A stretch of DNA of 64,000 bases from Thiodiazotropha sp040506705 (GTDB lineage Bacteria; Pseudomonadota; Gammaproteobacteria; Chromatiales; Chromatiaceae): the NCBI GenBank assembly GCA_040506705.1, contig JBEVWG010000036.1, forward strand, positions 1-64,000, in the 5' to 3' direction. This document shows, piece by piece, positions 17,465 through 27,211 of the stretch. Made by a program: the position numbers and the translations under genes. The notes under the pieces were generated by a model. It searched no databases. It was not told where the DNA came from and worked only from the letters and a program-made list of their open reading frames with translations. Numbering within the stretch: the stretch's first letter is position 1; each line of letters starts with the position of its first letter.

Positions 17465-19366
17465 TCAATGCGAATTGGTTGTTTTATTAGTGACGCGGAT
17501 GGTTCCAGCGTCCAATTCGTGTCCCGAAATATCTTCTATCGTGCCATTGCCAGCATATGTAATCAGGACTATTTCGCCTGGATTGATCCTGTTGGATAAG
17601 GTGATCCAGAGCCTGGCAGATTCTGTTGGATGTCTGACTAAGTTAATGATTGATGCAGCTTGGCCATCAATAGCTACAGAGAAGCCTGTGCTGGTGACAT
17701 GTTTTTTGACGGGCTCTGAAATAAATAGAGCAATTCTGTCTGGGTGAGCGCCTTCATACACATAAGACTTCACCATAGATGGGTTTGGGTCTGGGGAAAC
17801 TGTGCACTTGTTTGTCGCGGCAATTTGGCTGTTCTGTAACTCATTTCCATCGTATATGATTTCAACAATTTCACCCTTATAGATTCTGTCTGACAAAGTT
17901 ACCCAGATTTTGGTTGGGTCTGCAGGGTCTCTTTGAATATGAGTTATTGTTGCTGGCTGCCCGTCGACCTTAATAGAGAATCCGCTGGAAGAGATGTTGT
18001 TTACTCTATTGGAAGCGGTCAAAACAATTCTATTTGCATCCGAGCCTTCATTGACTACTGCGCTGAGGAGATTTGGTATGGCTTCGGGAAGGAAGCTGTA
18101 ATCATCGTAATCAGCAGACGCGATCAGATTAAAAATTTCCGAATTAGTGGATGACCCTTGCTGTTGACTCTGATTTAAAAATAATAGGTGGCCAATTGAG
18201 AGTTGGGAGGCCAATTCAATTAACTCCTGAGCTTTTCCCTGATTGGTTGAGCTTGTGAAATGACTGTTTTTATAGGTATCACCAGTAATCATGGCGTAAC
18301 GCATGGATTTATCGAATTTCGAAAACTCGGGGTAAACAATATTCTGATAACTGCTAATGCCCATGTATGCATCAATTCGAAGGTCCTGTGCAAACCAACC
18401 GTGACTGTTGGAAGTTTGATTTAGACTGCTTAGTTGATCGCCTAAGTATTGTTGATAGTAAGGGGCTAATTTATTTGCGACATTTTCTGATATCCAGTTA
18501 ATGTTATTGAGGATAGGCACTGCAACGAAGTAACTGCTTAGTTCTATTGACTGCTCAAGCAACGCTTCTGAGTATTGCTGAGGGCCAATGTATCCAATAG
18601 CATCTAACTCATCAATATTGTGATAAATACCAGAAAGAGAACTCTCTTGTGTGATTATTGAATATAATGCGGGATGATCGCCGAGTTTTTTAGTAACACC
18701 ATCTTCTGTGTAGGAGTAGTTAGCAAGCTGATACCAAAATTCACCCCATAATTCTTTTATTTTTGGATTCCAACGGACAGCGCTATACTTTCGTGCAGGA
18801 TTGCTATTTGTTTTTGAATTGGCAACAGCAAATCTTAAGTTGTCAGAGACACCATCATTATCTTCATCTTCATCTTTAAGAATAGTTTTATTGCTACCAT
18901 TGGGCGTGACTACACTGTTTATCCAATCACCTTCTCCTAGATCTTCCGCTAAAAACCTAGGCAAGGCTCCAGGCGCGTAATCATAACCGCCATTTTGCTG
19001 AAACACCCAAAGTTTATCAGAAATTGTCAGGGCGATTTTATAACTTCTTTTGCTTCCTCTGTGATGAGTATTATTTAAGATATTTACAAGATTTGAAAAA
19101 TCATACCGAATGGTATTGGGGTCACTTTTATTACCTATATAGGGGATTTCTCCCCATGTGAGATAGACTCTTATTCCAATCCATGGATCCAGGTTTTGGT
19201 TGCGGTTGTTTTGCTGATCCAGCCAGTCCAGTTTATTATTAAGTGTTTGTAGCTTAATTCCGTTTTGGCCTTCAAGATTTAGCCAAACACCGGCAAAGCT
19301 CAGGTTGGGTAATAGCAAGCTGAACATGAAAACTATAATTAGGTATTTTGCCTTTAGATAATTCAT
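17465..19366 (-). CDS. Secreted protein with glycosidase-like N-terminus and two SwmB-like repeats
   Basis: A 633-residue protein with a clear signal peptide (IIVFMFSLLLPNLSFAG). Residues about 26-420 resemble a TIM-barrel hydrolase: GIRVYLTWGEIPY, a YDFSNLVNILN helix, LWGEFWYQLAN and ITQESSLSGIYHN, but I could not assign a glycosidase family or a catalytic pair. Residues about 430-520 and 535-625 are two similar modules of the type ANRIVLTASNRV...FSIKVDGQPATITHIQRDP...IWVTLSDRI...IVEIIYDGN, a SwmB-like cell-surface repeat. AT-rich codon use differs from neighbouring uvrA. It sits alone in the block that interrupts uvrA-yajR-ssb, suggesting later acquisition. Confidence 0.7.
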   Translation of the reverse strand: MNYLKAKYLIIVFMFSLLLPNLSFAGVWLNLEGQNGIKLQTLNNKLDWLDQQNNRNQNLDPWIGIRVYLTWGEIPYIGNKSDPNTIRYDFSNLVNILNNTHHRGSKRSYKIALTISDKLWVFQQNGGYDYAPGALPRFLAEDLGEGDWINSVVTPNGSNKTILKDEDEDNDGVSDNLRFAVANSKTNSNPARKYSAVRWNPKIKELWGEFWYQLANYSYTEDGVTKKLGDHPALYSIITQESSLSGIYHNIDELDAIGYIGPQQYSEALLEQSIELSSYFVAVPILNNINWISENVANKLAPYYQQYLGDQLSSLNQTSNSHGWFAQDLRIDAYMGISSYQNIVYPEFSKFDKSMRYAMITGDTYKNSHFTSSTNQGKAQELIELASQLSIGHLLFLNQSQQQGSSTNSEIFNLIASADYDDYSFLPEAIPNLLSAVVNEGSDANRIVLTASNRVNNISSSGFSIKVDGQPATITHIQRDPADPTKIWVTLSDRIYKGEIVEIIYDGNELQNSQIAATNKCTVSPDPNPSMVKSYVYEGAHPDRIALFISEPVKKHVTSTGFSVAIDGQAASIINLVRHPTESARLWITLSNRINPGEIVLITYAGNGTIEDISGHELDAGTIRVTNKTTNSH

Positions 19367-20188
19367 TACTAATTCCTTTTAGTTCAATCCAATATGGTTT
19401 TAGTATTAGATATGCCTCTAATGTCCTGCTCGCTCGTTTCTGGCATTGTCAGTAAAGGGTTTTGAAATTATTTTTACTTCCAGGGCCATATAGAATATTA
19501 AAAAAAGCGTGGTAGCGTTATTCAGTCTGTTATACGCGCATTGTTATAAATATATTTTGTTCTTAGAGTGAGTAACTACCACACATTTCATGTCATGGAT
19601 TACTTGATCAGGCTAAATTGCGCCGTGAAAAATTCTAGAATTTGAGTTGGTGCACACTATTAGCAATATTTTCTCCAGTCTCGGCTGTTCTGTGAGCTGG
19701 CTCCCGCTCTTCGAGTTGTGGGATGTTAGGGCGTATCAAAAACTCATCTGAATAGCTTACACGCTGGATCGCTCCCGGTCATGGGCTTAATGTCAACAAC
19801 CTGAACAACGCGAAAACAAGCAATCACCAGTTATCGGATAAATTTCAATGTAGAGATGCCATTTCTACTTTAAGTCTCCAGGTGAATGCAGGGAAACCTG
19901 GTGGTTAGGGGTGATTTCTTGCCCACTGATAGGGCGCAAATGATTACAGATGTTCGTTGATGAGCTAATACGATTTGGAGAGGTTAAAGCATTTAAATTA
20001 CTTGGTTATTCTGGGTTCCGAATGAAGTCAAGTTGGCAGTTTGTTGTGAATTCAATAATTTAACCTTTGTGGTAATGCCTTAAGCTTCGTCACTATGTCT
20101 GGGCAGTTTTTTTCTTACACTGCATAGAATTGTGCGAACCTGATACTATACGCACTCTTTAATATTTAACTGGCAAAGTGACTGATAG
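19367..20188. other. 822-bp intergenic region, no gene recognised
   Basis: AT-rich stretch between the secreted protein gene and the yajR-like gene. No long open frame, no recognisable RNA gene and no member of the repeat families described here was seen. It should contain the promoters of both flanking divergent genes, but no strong consensus box was picked out with confidence. Confidence 0.5.
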
Positions 20189-21571
20189 ATGACGACCAAG
20201 CAGGGTGCCTCCACCGGATTGAATGCGACTGAAAAACGAGCCGCTTACTCTCTCTCCGGTCTCTTTTCCCTAAGAATGCTGGGGTTATTTCTTATTCTGC
20301 CTGTTTTCTCTCTCTATGCTGAGGGTTTACCGGATGTCACGCCTCAGTTGGTTGGCATAGCCATCGGTATCTATGGTCTGACCCAGGCAGTGCTGCAGAT
20401 TCCATTTGGCATGCTCTCAGACAGAATCGGGCGTAAGCCGGTATTGGTCGGAGGTCTGTTGATCTTTGCTCTGGGGAGTGTGGTTGCTGCCTCTGCTGAT
20501 ACCATTTATGGCATCATCGTAGGGCGCGCCCTGCAGGGAAGTGGTGCGATTGCGGCCGTGATAATGGCAACAGCCGCTGATCTCAGCCGTGAACAGAGAC
20601 GTTTGCGCATGATGGCGATCATCGGTATCAGCATCGGATTTGCCTTTGCTGTGGCCCTGATTCTGGGACCTATTTTGAACAGCTGGATCGGCGTTCCTGG
20701 GATCTTCTGGCTGACAGCAATATTGGCGCTACTGGGTATAGGTATTGTCATATTTATTGTACCTACCCCCCAGAATAGCCATTTTCACCGGGATGCAGAG
20801 GCGGTGCCCGATCAATTTGGCAAGGTTCTCGCTGATCCTGAACTACTGAGGCTTGATGTTGGTATCCTGACATTGCACATGTCTCTGACGGCAATGTTCC
20901 TCGCTTATCCTCTGGCACTGCGTGATCTGGGTATGGAGAGCAGCGCTCATTGGCAGGTCTATCTGCCGGTAATGCTGCTTTCGATGGTGATGATGGTACC
21001 TTTCGTGATTATTGCGGAGAGTCGACGTCGCATGCGTCCTGTATTTCTCGGGGCGATTGCCGCATTGGGGTTGGCGGCACTACTGCTATATGGATTCAGT
21101 CAGCAGTTGTTTGTATTGGTTGTGGGTCTGTTTATTTTCTTTACTGCCTTTAACTTACTGGAAGCGACACTACCCTCCCTGATCGCCAAGGCAGCACCCG
21201 GAGAGCGAAAAGGCACAGCCATGGGGGTCTATTCCAGTTCCCAGTTTCTTGGTGCTTTTCTCGGCGGGGTGCTGGGTGGGTGGATTCATACCCACTATGA
21301 AAATGAGGGGGTCTTCCTCCTCTGTAGCGGCATGATTCTGCTATGGTTTCTGATCGCTCGTGGCATGCCGGATCCTAACTATCTGAGTAACTACATGCTC
21401 CCTGTGGGGCAGCTTGAAGCATCTGAGGTGGGTAAGCTGGCTGAGCAGTTGATGGCCATCGATGGGGTGGACGATGCCGTAATCATCGCTGAAGATGGAG
21501 TCGCCTATCTGAAAGTAGATCTGAAAATCGTTGACCAGACGCTGCTGGATGGATATGCCGTACAAGGGTGA
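20189..21571 (+). CDS. YajR-like MFS transporter with C-terminal domain
   Basis: A 460-residue inner-membrane protein with 12 hydrophobic segments. MFS motif A appears as GMLSDRIGRKPVLVGG and motif C-like glycines follow. Residues about 400-460 form a soluble domain (MAIDGVDDAVIIAEDGVAYLK) that matches the ferredoxin-like YAM domain of E. coli YajR in position and length. The substrate is unknown and it may be a drug or metabolite exporter. It lies 65 nt upstream of ssb on the same strand, a pairing conserved beside uvrA in Pseudomonas and relatives. Confidence 0.9.
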   Translation: MTTKQGASTGLNATEKRAAYSLSGLFSLRMLGLFLILPVFSLYAEGLPDVTPQLVGIAIGIYGLTQAVLQIPFGMLSDRIGRKPVLVGGLLIFALGSVVAASADTIYGIIVGRALQGSGAIAAVIMATAADLSREQRRLRMMAIIGISIGFAFAVALILGPILNSWIGVPGIFWLTAILALLGIGIVIFIVPTPQNSHFHRDAEAVPDQFGKVLADPELLRLDVGILTLHMSLTAMFLAYPLALRDLGMESSAHWQVYLPVMLLSMVMMVPFVIIAESRRRMRPVFLGAIAALGLAALLLYGFSQQLFVLVVGLFIFFTAFNLLEATLPSLIAKAAPGERKGTAMGVYSSSQFLGAFLGGVLGGWIHTHYENEGVFLLCSGMILLWFLIARGMPDPNYLSNYMLPVGQLEASEVGKLAEQLMAIDGVDDAVIIAEDGVAYLKVDLKIVDQTLLDGYAVQG

Positions 21572-21636
21572 GGTACACTATAGGATTATTACAGGCTCCA
21601 AGGAAAGGGGCTGAAACTGCTGTGGAGAAAAAATAG

Positions 21637-22086
21637 ATGGCTCGAGGAATCAATAAAGTAATACTCATCGGCAACCTGGGTAAGGACCCTGAGACGCGCT
21701 ATATGCCTAGCGGTGGGGCGGTCACAAATGTCACCTTGGCAACCTCTGAGAGTTGGAAGGACAAAAATACCGGCGAACAGCAGGAGCGAACAGAGTGGCA
21801 TAGGGTGGTATTTTTTAATCGCCTGGGAGAGATCGCAGGGGAGTATCTGAAAAAAGGTTCCAAGGTCTATGTCGAAGGGAGTCTACGCACCCGCAAGTGG
21901 CAGGGACAAGATGGTCAGGATCGCTACACAACCGAAATTGTCGGCAGTGAAATGCAGATGCTCGACAGCCGTGGTGGGAGTGCTTCATTTGATGCGCCGC
22001 AATCTCAGGGCGCGTCCAGGCCACAGTCGGCCCCGGCCCCTTCATCGGTGCCTGACAATGATTTCGATGACGACATACCGTTTTAA
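21637..22086 (+). CDS. ssb: Single-stranded DNA-binding protein
   Basis: A 149-residue protein. The OB-fold begins MARGINKVILIGNLGKDPET, with SWKDKNTGEQQERTEWHRVV and FFNRLGEIAGEYLKKG. A short Gln/Pro/Ser linker leads to the acidic tip DNDFDDDIPF that recruits repair and replication proteins. It binds single-stranded DNA as a tetramer in replication and repair. It ends at a strong terminator. Confidence 0.97.
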   Translation: MARGINKVILIGNLGKDPETRYMPSGGAVTNVTLATSESWKDKNTGEQQERTEWHRVVFFNRLGEIAGEYLKKGSKVYVEGSLRTRKWQGQDGQDRYTTEIVGSEMQMLDSRGGSASFDAPQSQGASRPQSAPAPSSVPDNDFDDDIPF

Positions 22087-22131
22087 ACAGGATATTTAAT
22101 AGTTGGATTTCTATATCTGGCTATCTTCTTG

Positions 22132-22158
22132 AAAGCCCCTTCTAAAGGGGCTTTTTTT
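22132..22158 (+). terminator. Rho-independent terminator of ssb
   Basis: A 10-bp stem (AAAGCCCCTT / AAGGGGCTTT) with a 3-nt loop, directly followed by a run of T. Ends the yajR-ssb unit. Confidence 0.9.
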
Positions 22159-22252
22159 CGTTACGGCATGTAGGGTAGAGCGGGGGGATTCAGGAGACCT
22201 AAAGCAGGTCGGCTGCAATGTCGAAGCGGAAGCAGGGTGCTTTGCCTTATCG

Positions 22253-25200
22253 TCAGGCTTTGGCGTGCGCCAATTCCAGGTAACGATTCAGATCTTCCGA
22301 TCCCATGGGTTTCGCATAGAGAAATCCCTGCGCGAGGAAGCAGCCTTCATTGATTAAGAATCTGGCCTGGTCTTCGGTCTCCACGCCTTCAGCGATCACC
22401 TGCATCTGCAGACTTTCACCCAAGGCGATGATCGCCCGGGTTATAGCCATGTCATCCGGGTCGGAGGGAATATCCCGCACAAAAGATTGGTCGATCTTGA
22501 GTTTGGAGATGGGCAGAGCTTTCAGGTAAGCGAGTGAAGAGTAACCGGTTCCAAAGTCATCAATTGCCAGTTTGATACCGATATCACGTAGGCGATTCAG
22601 AACATCTGACATATGCTTCGGATTGTCCATGATGGTGGTTTCTGTAATCTCCAGCTCCAACAGATCAGCATCGATTCTTGTCTCCTCAAGAACATTCAGT
22701 ATGCGCTCAATAAAGCGCTCACTATTTAACTGACTTGCTGAAAGATTGCAGTTGACCGAAATACGTTCAGGGGTAAAACCCATTTCGCACCAGTTATGAG
22801 CCTGCTGGCAGGCCTGGTGTAAAACCCATTCACCTATAGATTGGATCAGCCCTGATTCCTCAGCAAGAGGGATGAATTTGGCAGGTGGTAAAAGGCCCAG
22901 TTCTGGATGCTGCCAACGAACCAAAGCCTCTACTCCGACTACCCTACCGGTACGTATATCAATCTGAGGCTGGTAATGCAGAACCAGTTGATCCAGTTTC
23001 ACAGCTTTGCGTAGGCTGTTCTCCATCATCAATCTCTCAAAGGCCTTATCAGTCATTTCTGAGGTATAGAAGCTATATGCGTTTCTGCCCATCTCCTTGG
23101 CCTTGTACATTGCTGAATCTGCATTTCGTATGAGGGTGTTTGGCTCATCGCTGTCTTGGGGATAGATACTGATGCCTATACTGCTTGATAGAAACAGCTC
23201 TTTATCCAAAATTTGGAAGCTCTGGGTAAATGCACTCAACAGTTTCTCAGCAATTTTTACAATGTTTTGAGTTTGACCAATTTCGTTAAGAATTACGGTA
23301 AATTCATCGCCGCCGATTCGGGCGATGGTGTCCTCTTCGCGAATCATACTTTTGAGACGAACGGCCGCCTCTTTCAATATCAGATCACCGGTAGGATGAC
23401 CGAAGCTGTCATTGATCTGCTTGAATCTGTCCAGATCTATAAACAGTAAGGCAACCATAGTGCCGCTGCGTTTGGCTTTAAAAATGGCTTGTTGCAGACG
23501 ATCTACAAACAGCAGACGATTGGGCATGCCGGTCAATGGATCGTGATGGGCGATGTGATCGAGACGGCTCTGATTTTTCCTCAGTTGATCCGCGACGCTC
23601 AGGTAGTCAGTAATGTCTCTGCCCGATTCGATGATGCCGGTAATGTTGCCCTGCTCATCAAACAGGGGATTTGCAAGCAGTTCATAAGTACTCACCTCTT
23701 CATCCTGACCTGGATGATTGTGAACCACTTTAACTGTGCTGTGTGTCTTCATCACTTCTTGCAGGGGGCATGGGTGGTCATTTCCCTGACAGGGTTGATC
23801 CGTGTGATGTGAGATGGCATAACATTTAGGTTGTTCGGCCTCAATGGCTTCGACAGCTGCTGCAGATTTAGCGGCATGGTTCATGAGTTGGACGTTATAG
23901 TTCGTATCGATCATCAGGATTGGGTCACTAACACCATCGATGACCTGTTGCAGCAGGGCATGTTGCTGCTGGATCTCCCGTTGCGCTGATTTTATATCGC
24001 TGATGTCTCTCACTACTGCAAATGAAAATACATCGTCTTCGAAAAAGATAGGATTGGCTACGATTTCCACCGGAATAGTGTGACCATCACGATGCTGATG
24101 TTTGGTTTCAAAGCGCAATGAACCCGCATCCTTAAGTTTCTGGTCTATTTCAGCAAATTGCTCTGGCGTTACTGAAGGGTCGATATCTATCACAGATTTC
24201 GTCATCAGCTCTTCACATGAGTAGCCCAGTGCTTCGCAAGCTGCAGTATTGACATATTTGAATTGGCCATCCGCTGTCATCAGGTAGGCAGCTTCGGAGA
24301 TGTGGTCTAAAGCATATTGAGTCAGAGTGAGTTGACGTTCCGAGGCTTTGCGCGCTGTAATGTCCTGAACCGTTCCTCGTGAAATCATCGGGAGTCCATC
24401 GCGGTCAAACTGGGTTTCGCACAGCTCTTTCACCCATTTTACTCTGCCATCGGCAAACAGCAGACGATGCTCTATCTCGTAAAACTCTTTGTCTTCCAGT
24501 GAACTCATGTAAGCATTGCTGACTCGTTCCCGGTCATCTGGATGAACTGTTTCTAGAAATTTTTCGTAAGTTGCATCAAACTGTTTCGGGTCAATCTCGA
24601 AGATTCGAAAAGTCTCATCAGACCACTCAAGACTATCCTGCTGCAGATCCAATACCCAGCTGCCCATCTTTCCCATGCGTTGGGCCTCTGCTAAATCCTC
24701 TGTCTGTCTGCGCACTGTCTCTTCAAGGTCAGCATTCAATCGTTGCAGTTGATGCTCCGCTTCTCGGCGCATCTCAGTTTCAGAGGTAAGGCGATGGTAG
24801 AGCTTCTGCAGACTGCGATAGCGCCAGAGCAGCATCCCCATGGCGACCAATATCACAACTACCGACATTGCTGTGATGGTTCTTAGTATATTCCAGTAGG
24901 GAGCAGGTGTGGCGTACCACTGAGAATAGATATTTTCAAACCTGTCGCTTTGGATAACCGAGTTGAGAGCCTGGTTTAAACGTTTTAGTAGATCAATCTC
25001 CCCTTTATCTACAGCAATAGCGCGTTTTATCTCTATCAGCGATGGCTGCAGTTTGCGAATATGATCGTCCAATCCAAGATGTTGGGTATAGCGCCAGACC
25101 ACTGGATCAGGGTAAGCGAGGGCGTCAATTTGGCCGCTTAACAACTCAATCAGGGCCTCTGATAATTGATTGTATTTCTTTAGATTCAGCTGTTTGTCTT

Positions 25201-25687
25201 GGAGTAATTTTATTGCCACATTGCCTTTTATCACCCCTACATGATGTCCTGTCAGATCCTGGATTGAATTGAGAGACTCTGTTTCAGCGCGTACAAAAAG
25301 CGACACTGAGAAGGTCTCAACTGGGGAGGTAAAGTTGACGTATGTCTGTCGATCAGGGGTTATCCCCATGTTGGGTATCAGCTGAACCTGACCCTCTTTT
25401 ATGGCCTGATGGACTTCCTGCCACGATTCATAGACTTGGTACTCCACAGTCAAACCGGCCTCTTCAGCGACTGCATTCATAATATCAATTGCAAACCCAT
25501 AAGGTTTGCCTTGATCATCAATGGCATATTGAGGTGGAAATGAGCTGGGAATTGCAGCAATCAGATGGCTGGAGTGTGTGACTGGGGTAGCACTGTCAGC
25601 CAAAGCAACCCACCCTCGAAGATCGATAGATATCGTCAGTAGAAGAATAAGATAAAGAGCTATTAATGGGTGGCGTCTCTTACTCAT
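22253..25687 (-). CDS. Periplasmic-sensing GGDEF-EAL cyclic-di-GMP protein with PAS domains
   Basis: About 1144 residues. Order: signal or TM segment; SBP_bac_3 periplasmic domain (about 45-270: PYGFAIDIMNAVAEEAGLTV, LIPNMGITPDR); TM helix (MSVVVILVAMGMLLW); coiled coil; three PAS/PAC regions (about 340-720); GGDEF domain with intact ARIGGDEF; and EAL domain with GVEALVRW, ELEITET and AIDDFGTGYSSL. Both cyclase and phosphodiesterase motifs look intact. It probably links an extracellular amino acid-like ligand to cyclic-di-GMP level. The start at 25687 has an AGGA site, so it is preferred to an ATG five codons earlier. Confidence 0.92.
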   Translation of the reverse strand: MSKRRHPLIALYLILLLTISIDLRGWVALADSATPVTHSSHLIAAIPSSFPPQYAIDDQGKPYGFAIDIMNAVAEEAGLTVEYQVYESWQEVHQAIKEGQVQLIPNMGITPDRQTYVNFTSPVETFSVSLFVRAETESLNSIQDLTGHHVGVIKGNVAIKLLQDKQLNLKKYNQLSEALIELLSGQIDALAYPDPVVWRYTQHLGLDDHIRKLQPSLIEIKRAIAVDKGEIDLLKRLNQALNSVIQSDRFENIYSQWYATPAPYWNILRTITAMSVVVILVAMGMLLWRYRSLQKLYHRLTSETEMRREAEHQLQRLNADLEETVRRQTEDLAEAQRMGKMGSWVLDLQQDSLEWSDETFRIFEIDPKQFDATYEKFLETVHPDDRERVSNAYMSSLEDKEFYEIEHRLLFADGRVKWVKELCETQFDRDGLPMISRGTVQDITARKASERQLTLTQYALDHISEAAYLMTADGQFKYVNTAACEALGYSCEELMTKSVIDIDPSVTPEQFAEIDQKLKDAGSLRFETKHQHRDGHTIPVEIVANPIFFEDDVFSFAVVRDISDIKSAQREIQQQHALLQQVIDGVSDPILMIDTNYNVQLMNHAAKSAAAVEAIEAEQPKCYAISHHTDQPCQGNDHPCPLQEVMKTHSTVKVVHNHPGQDEEVSTYELLANPLFDEQGNITGIIESGRDITDYLSVADQLRKNQSRLDHIAHHDPLTGMPNRLLFVDRLQQAIFKAKRSGTMVALLFIDLDRFKQINDSFGHPTGDLILKEAAVRLKSMIREEDTIARIGGDEFTVILNEIGQTQNIVKIAEKLLSAFTQSFQILDKELFLSSSIGISIYPQDSDEPNTLIRNADSAMYKAKEMGRNAYSFYTSEMTDKAFERLMMENSLRKAVKLDQLVLHYQPQIDIRTGRVVGVEALVRWQHPELGLLPPAKFIPLAEESGLIQSIGEWVLHQACQQAHNWCEMGFTPERISVNCNLSASQLNSERFIERILNVLEETRIDADLLELEITETTIMDNPKHMSDVLNRLRDIGIKLAIDDFGTGYSSLAYLKALPISKLKIDQSFVRDIPSDPDDMAITRAIIALGESLQMQVIAEGVETEDQARFLINEGCFLAQGFLYAKPMGSEDLNRYLELAHAKA

Positions 25688-25871
25688 CGATCCTGTTGGC
25701 ATTCAAGGAGCATTTGAATCTACCAATGCCCTAACAGAGCTGCAAAAGGGGAAATAGTAGCTACTCCAGAGTGTATCGGCCGATTTAGATCTTTTTTAAC
25801 CGTCATTACCCGCTTTAATATCAACTCTGCTAGTCTGATAGCCCATTGAGGATTACAGGTAGGGTAGAAGT

Positions 25872-26618
25872 TTGGAAATCTGGCAGATTCTTGTGCTTGC
25901 CATGGTAGGCATTGCGGCGGGTTGGCTCAATGTTATGGCCGGTGGCGGGTCACTATTGACTGTTCCGGTAATGTTGTTCATGGGCGTTCCAGCGCCCGTT
26001 GCAAATGGTACCAATCGCATCGCTATTCTAGCCCAGAATATCACAGCAGTGACGGCCTTCAGGCGTCTTGGGTACTCGGATTTCAAGTTGGGTTTCAGTC
26101 TGGCGGGTGCCGCTTCGGTAGGGGCAATTGGTGGCGCTTCTCTTGGCGTTCACCTCGAAGGTGTCTGGTTTGATCGCGTACTTGCCTTGGTAATGGTCGG
26201 TGTCATGCTGCTAATGGCCACTGGTCATGACAAGGTGAAACCAAGTGGAGGTGATGAAAAAGCAAAAAACCTGCTAGCAGGCCATATCCTGATGGTTGGG
26301 GCTGGTTTTTGGGGAGGATTTATTCAAATCGGTGTAGGTTTTATTCTGATGCCGATTCTGCACAAGGTACTCGGATTGGACCTGGTTAGGGTCAATATGC
26401 ATAAAGTGCTTATTGTGCTGGTCTATACCGTAGTGGCATTAAGCGTATTTGCTACAAACCTGGAACTGCTGTGGTGGACTGGGCTTGGACTCGCAATCGG
26501 TAACTCGATTGGAGGCTGGTTGGGTGCTCATACAACTATCTCTCATGGTGAGACACTGATACGACGTGTGCTCTATATTGCGTTATCTGCTTTTATCTTA
26601 AAATTACTCTTCTTTTGA
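25872..26618 (+). CDS. TauE/SafE family anion exporter
   Basis: A 248-residue inner-membrane protein of the TSUP family with 7-8 hydrophobic segments. It has the duplicated motif NVMAGGGSLLTVPVMLFMG in the first half and GFWGGFIQIGVGFILMPIL in the second. Family members export or import sulfite, sulfoacetate or other small anions. The start codon is TTG. It ends at a bidirectional terminator shared with the convergent sulfur-globule-like gene, so the association with sulfur metabolism is suggestive only. Confidence 0.88.
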   Translation: MEIWQILVLAMVGIAAGWLNVMAGGGSLLTVPVMLFMGVPAPVANGTNRIAILAQNITAVTAFRRLGYSDFKLGFSLAGAASVGAIGGASLGVHLEGVWFDRVLALVMVGVMLLMATGHDKVKPSGGDEKAKNLLAGHILMVGAGFWGGFIQIGVGFILMPILHKVLGLDLVRVNMHKVLIVLVYTVVALSVFATNLELLWWTGLGLAIGNSIGGWLGAHTTISHGETLIRRVLYIALSAFILKLLFF

Positions 26619-26623
26619 AAGTA

Positions 26624-26652
26624 AAAAAGGCGGGCATCGAGCCCGCCTTTTT
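26624..26652. terminator. Bidirectional terminator
   Basis: A 12-bp perfect stem (AAAAAGGCGGGC / GCCCGCCTTTTT) with a 5-nt loop, flanked by A and T runs. It serves the exporter gene on the plus strand and the sulfur-globule-like gene on the minus strand. Confidence 0.9.
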
Positions 26653-26699
26653 CTAGTGAGTCCGGTTATACGGACTCCACAGTGATCACTGGAAAGTGA

Positions 26700-27041
26700 T
26701 TACTGAGCAGCAGGAGCCTGCTGAGGAGCTGGAGCTACTGGAGCGCCATAAGGAGCTACTGGAGCGCCGTAAGGAGCACCGTAAGGAGCGCCATAAGGAG
26801 CATAACCGTAGTAAGGACGGTTGTAGTAGCTGTTGTTGCCACGGCCATAACCGTTGCCAGCGCCACGAGCATTTCCACTCATGTTGAAAGAGAAATCACC
26901 GTCACCGAAGCCGTCGCCCATGAAGTCATTGTTGCCGTTGTTGCCCCAGCCGTTGTTCCAAGGGTTGCCCCACCAAGCAGAAGCAGAAGCAGAAGCGGCG
27001 ATCAAAGCAGCAGCAGCTGCGATTTTTACGATTTTGGACAT
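26700..27041 (-). CDS. Sulfur-globule-family exported protein
   Basis: A 113-residue secreted protein with a signal peptide rich in alanine (ALIAASASASA) and a mature part rich in Gly, Asn, Tyr, Pro and Trp. It opens WWGNPWNNGWGNNGN, passes through FMGDGFGDGDFSFNMS and a GRGNxYY segment, and ends in PYGA/PVAPYGA repeats. Proteins of this composition coat the periplasmic sulfur globules of Allochromatium and other sulfur oxidisers. The role as envelope of stored sulfur is family knowledge; assignment rests on composition and the WWG start. The repeats in DNA (GGAGC(G/C)CCGTAAGGAGC) are near perfect and may vary in number between strains. Confidence 0.75.
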   Translation of the reverse strand: MSKIVKIAAAAALIAASASASAWWGNPWNNGWGNNGNNDFMGDGFGDGDFSFNMSGNARGAGNGYGRGNNSYYNRPYYGYAPYGAPYGAPYGAPVAPYGAPVAPAPQQAPAAQ

Positions 27042-27211
27042 GAGTTATTCCTCAAAAATTAGTTTTAAAAAATGTACAAGTAGTTACTGCTTACTCATGG
27101 AGCGAAAGAATATTAGTATTTACTTAAATATTCAACAACTAATTATCTATCGGGCTATTAAATCTTATAGCCTGTCTCTATAGGCAGGGTTTTAGAGCTA
27201 GTTAGAGGGGC

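Noticed and set aside
26700..27041. Plus-strand shadow frame over the sulfur-globule-like gene (Arg/Glu-rich)
   Set aside because: It is an antisense reading of the GGAGC repeats; the minus-strand frame has a signal peptide and a good start.
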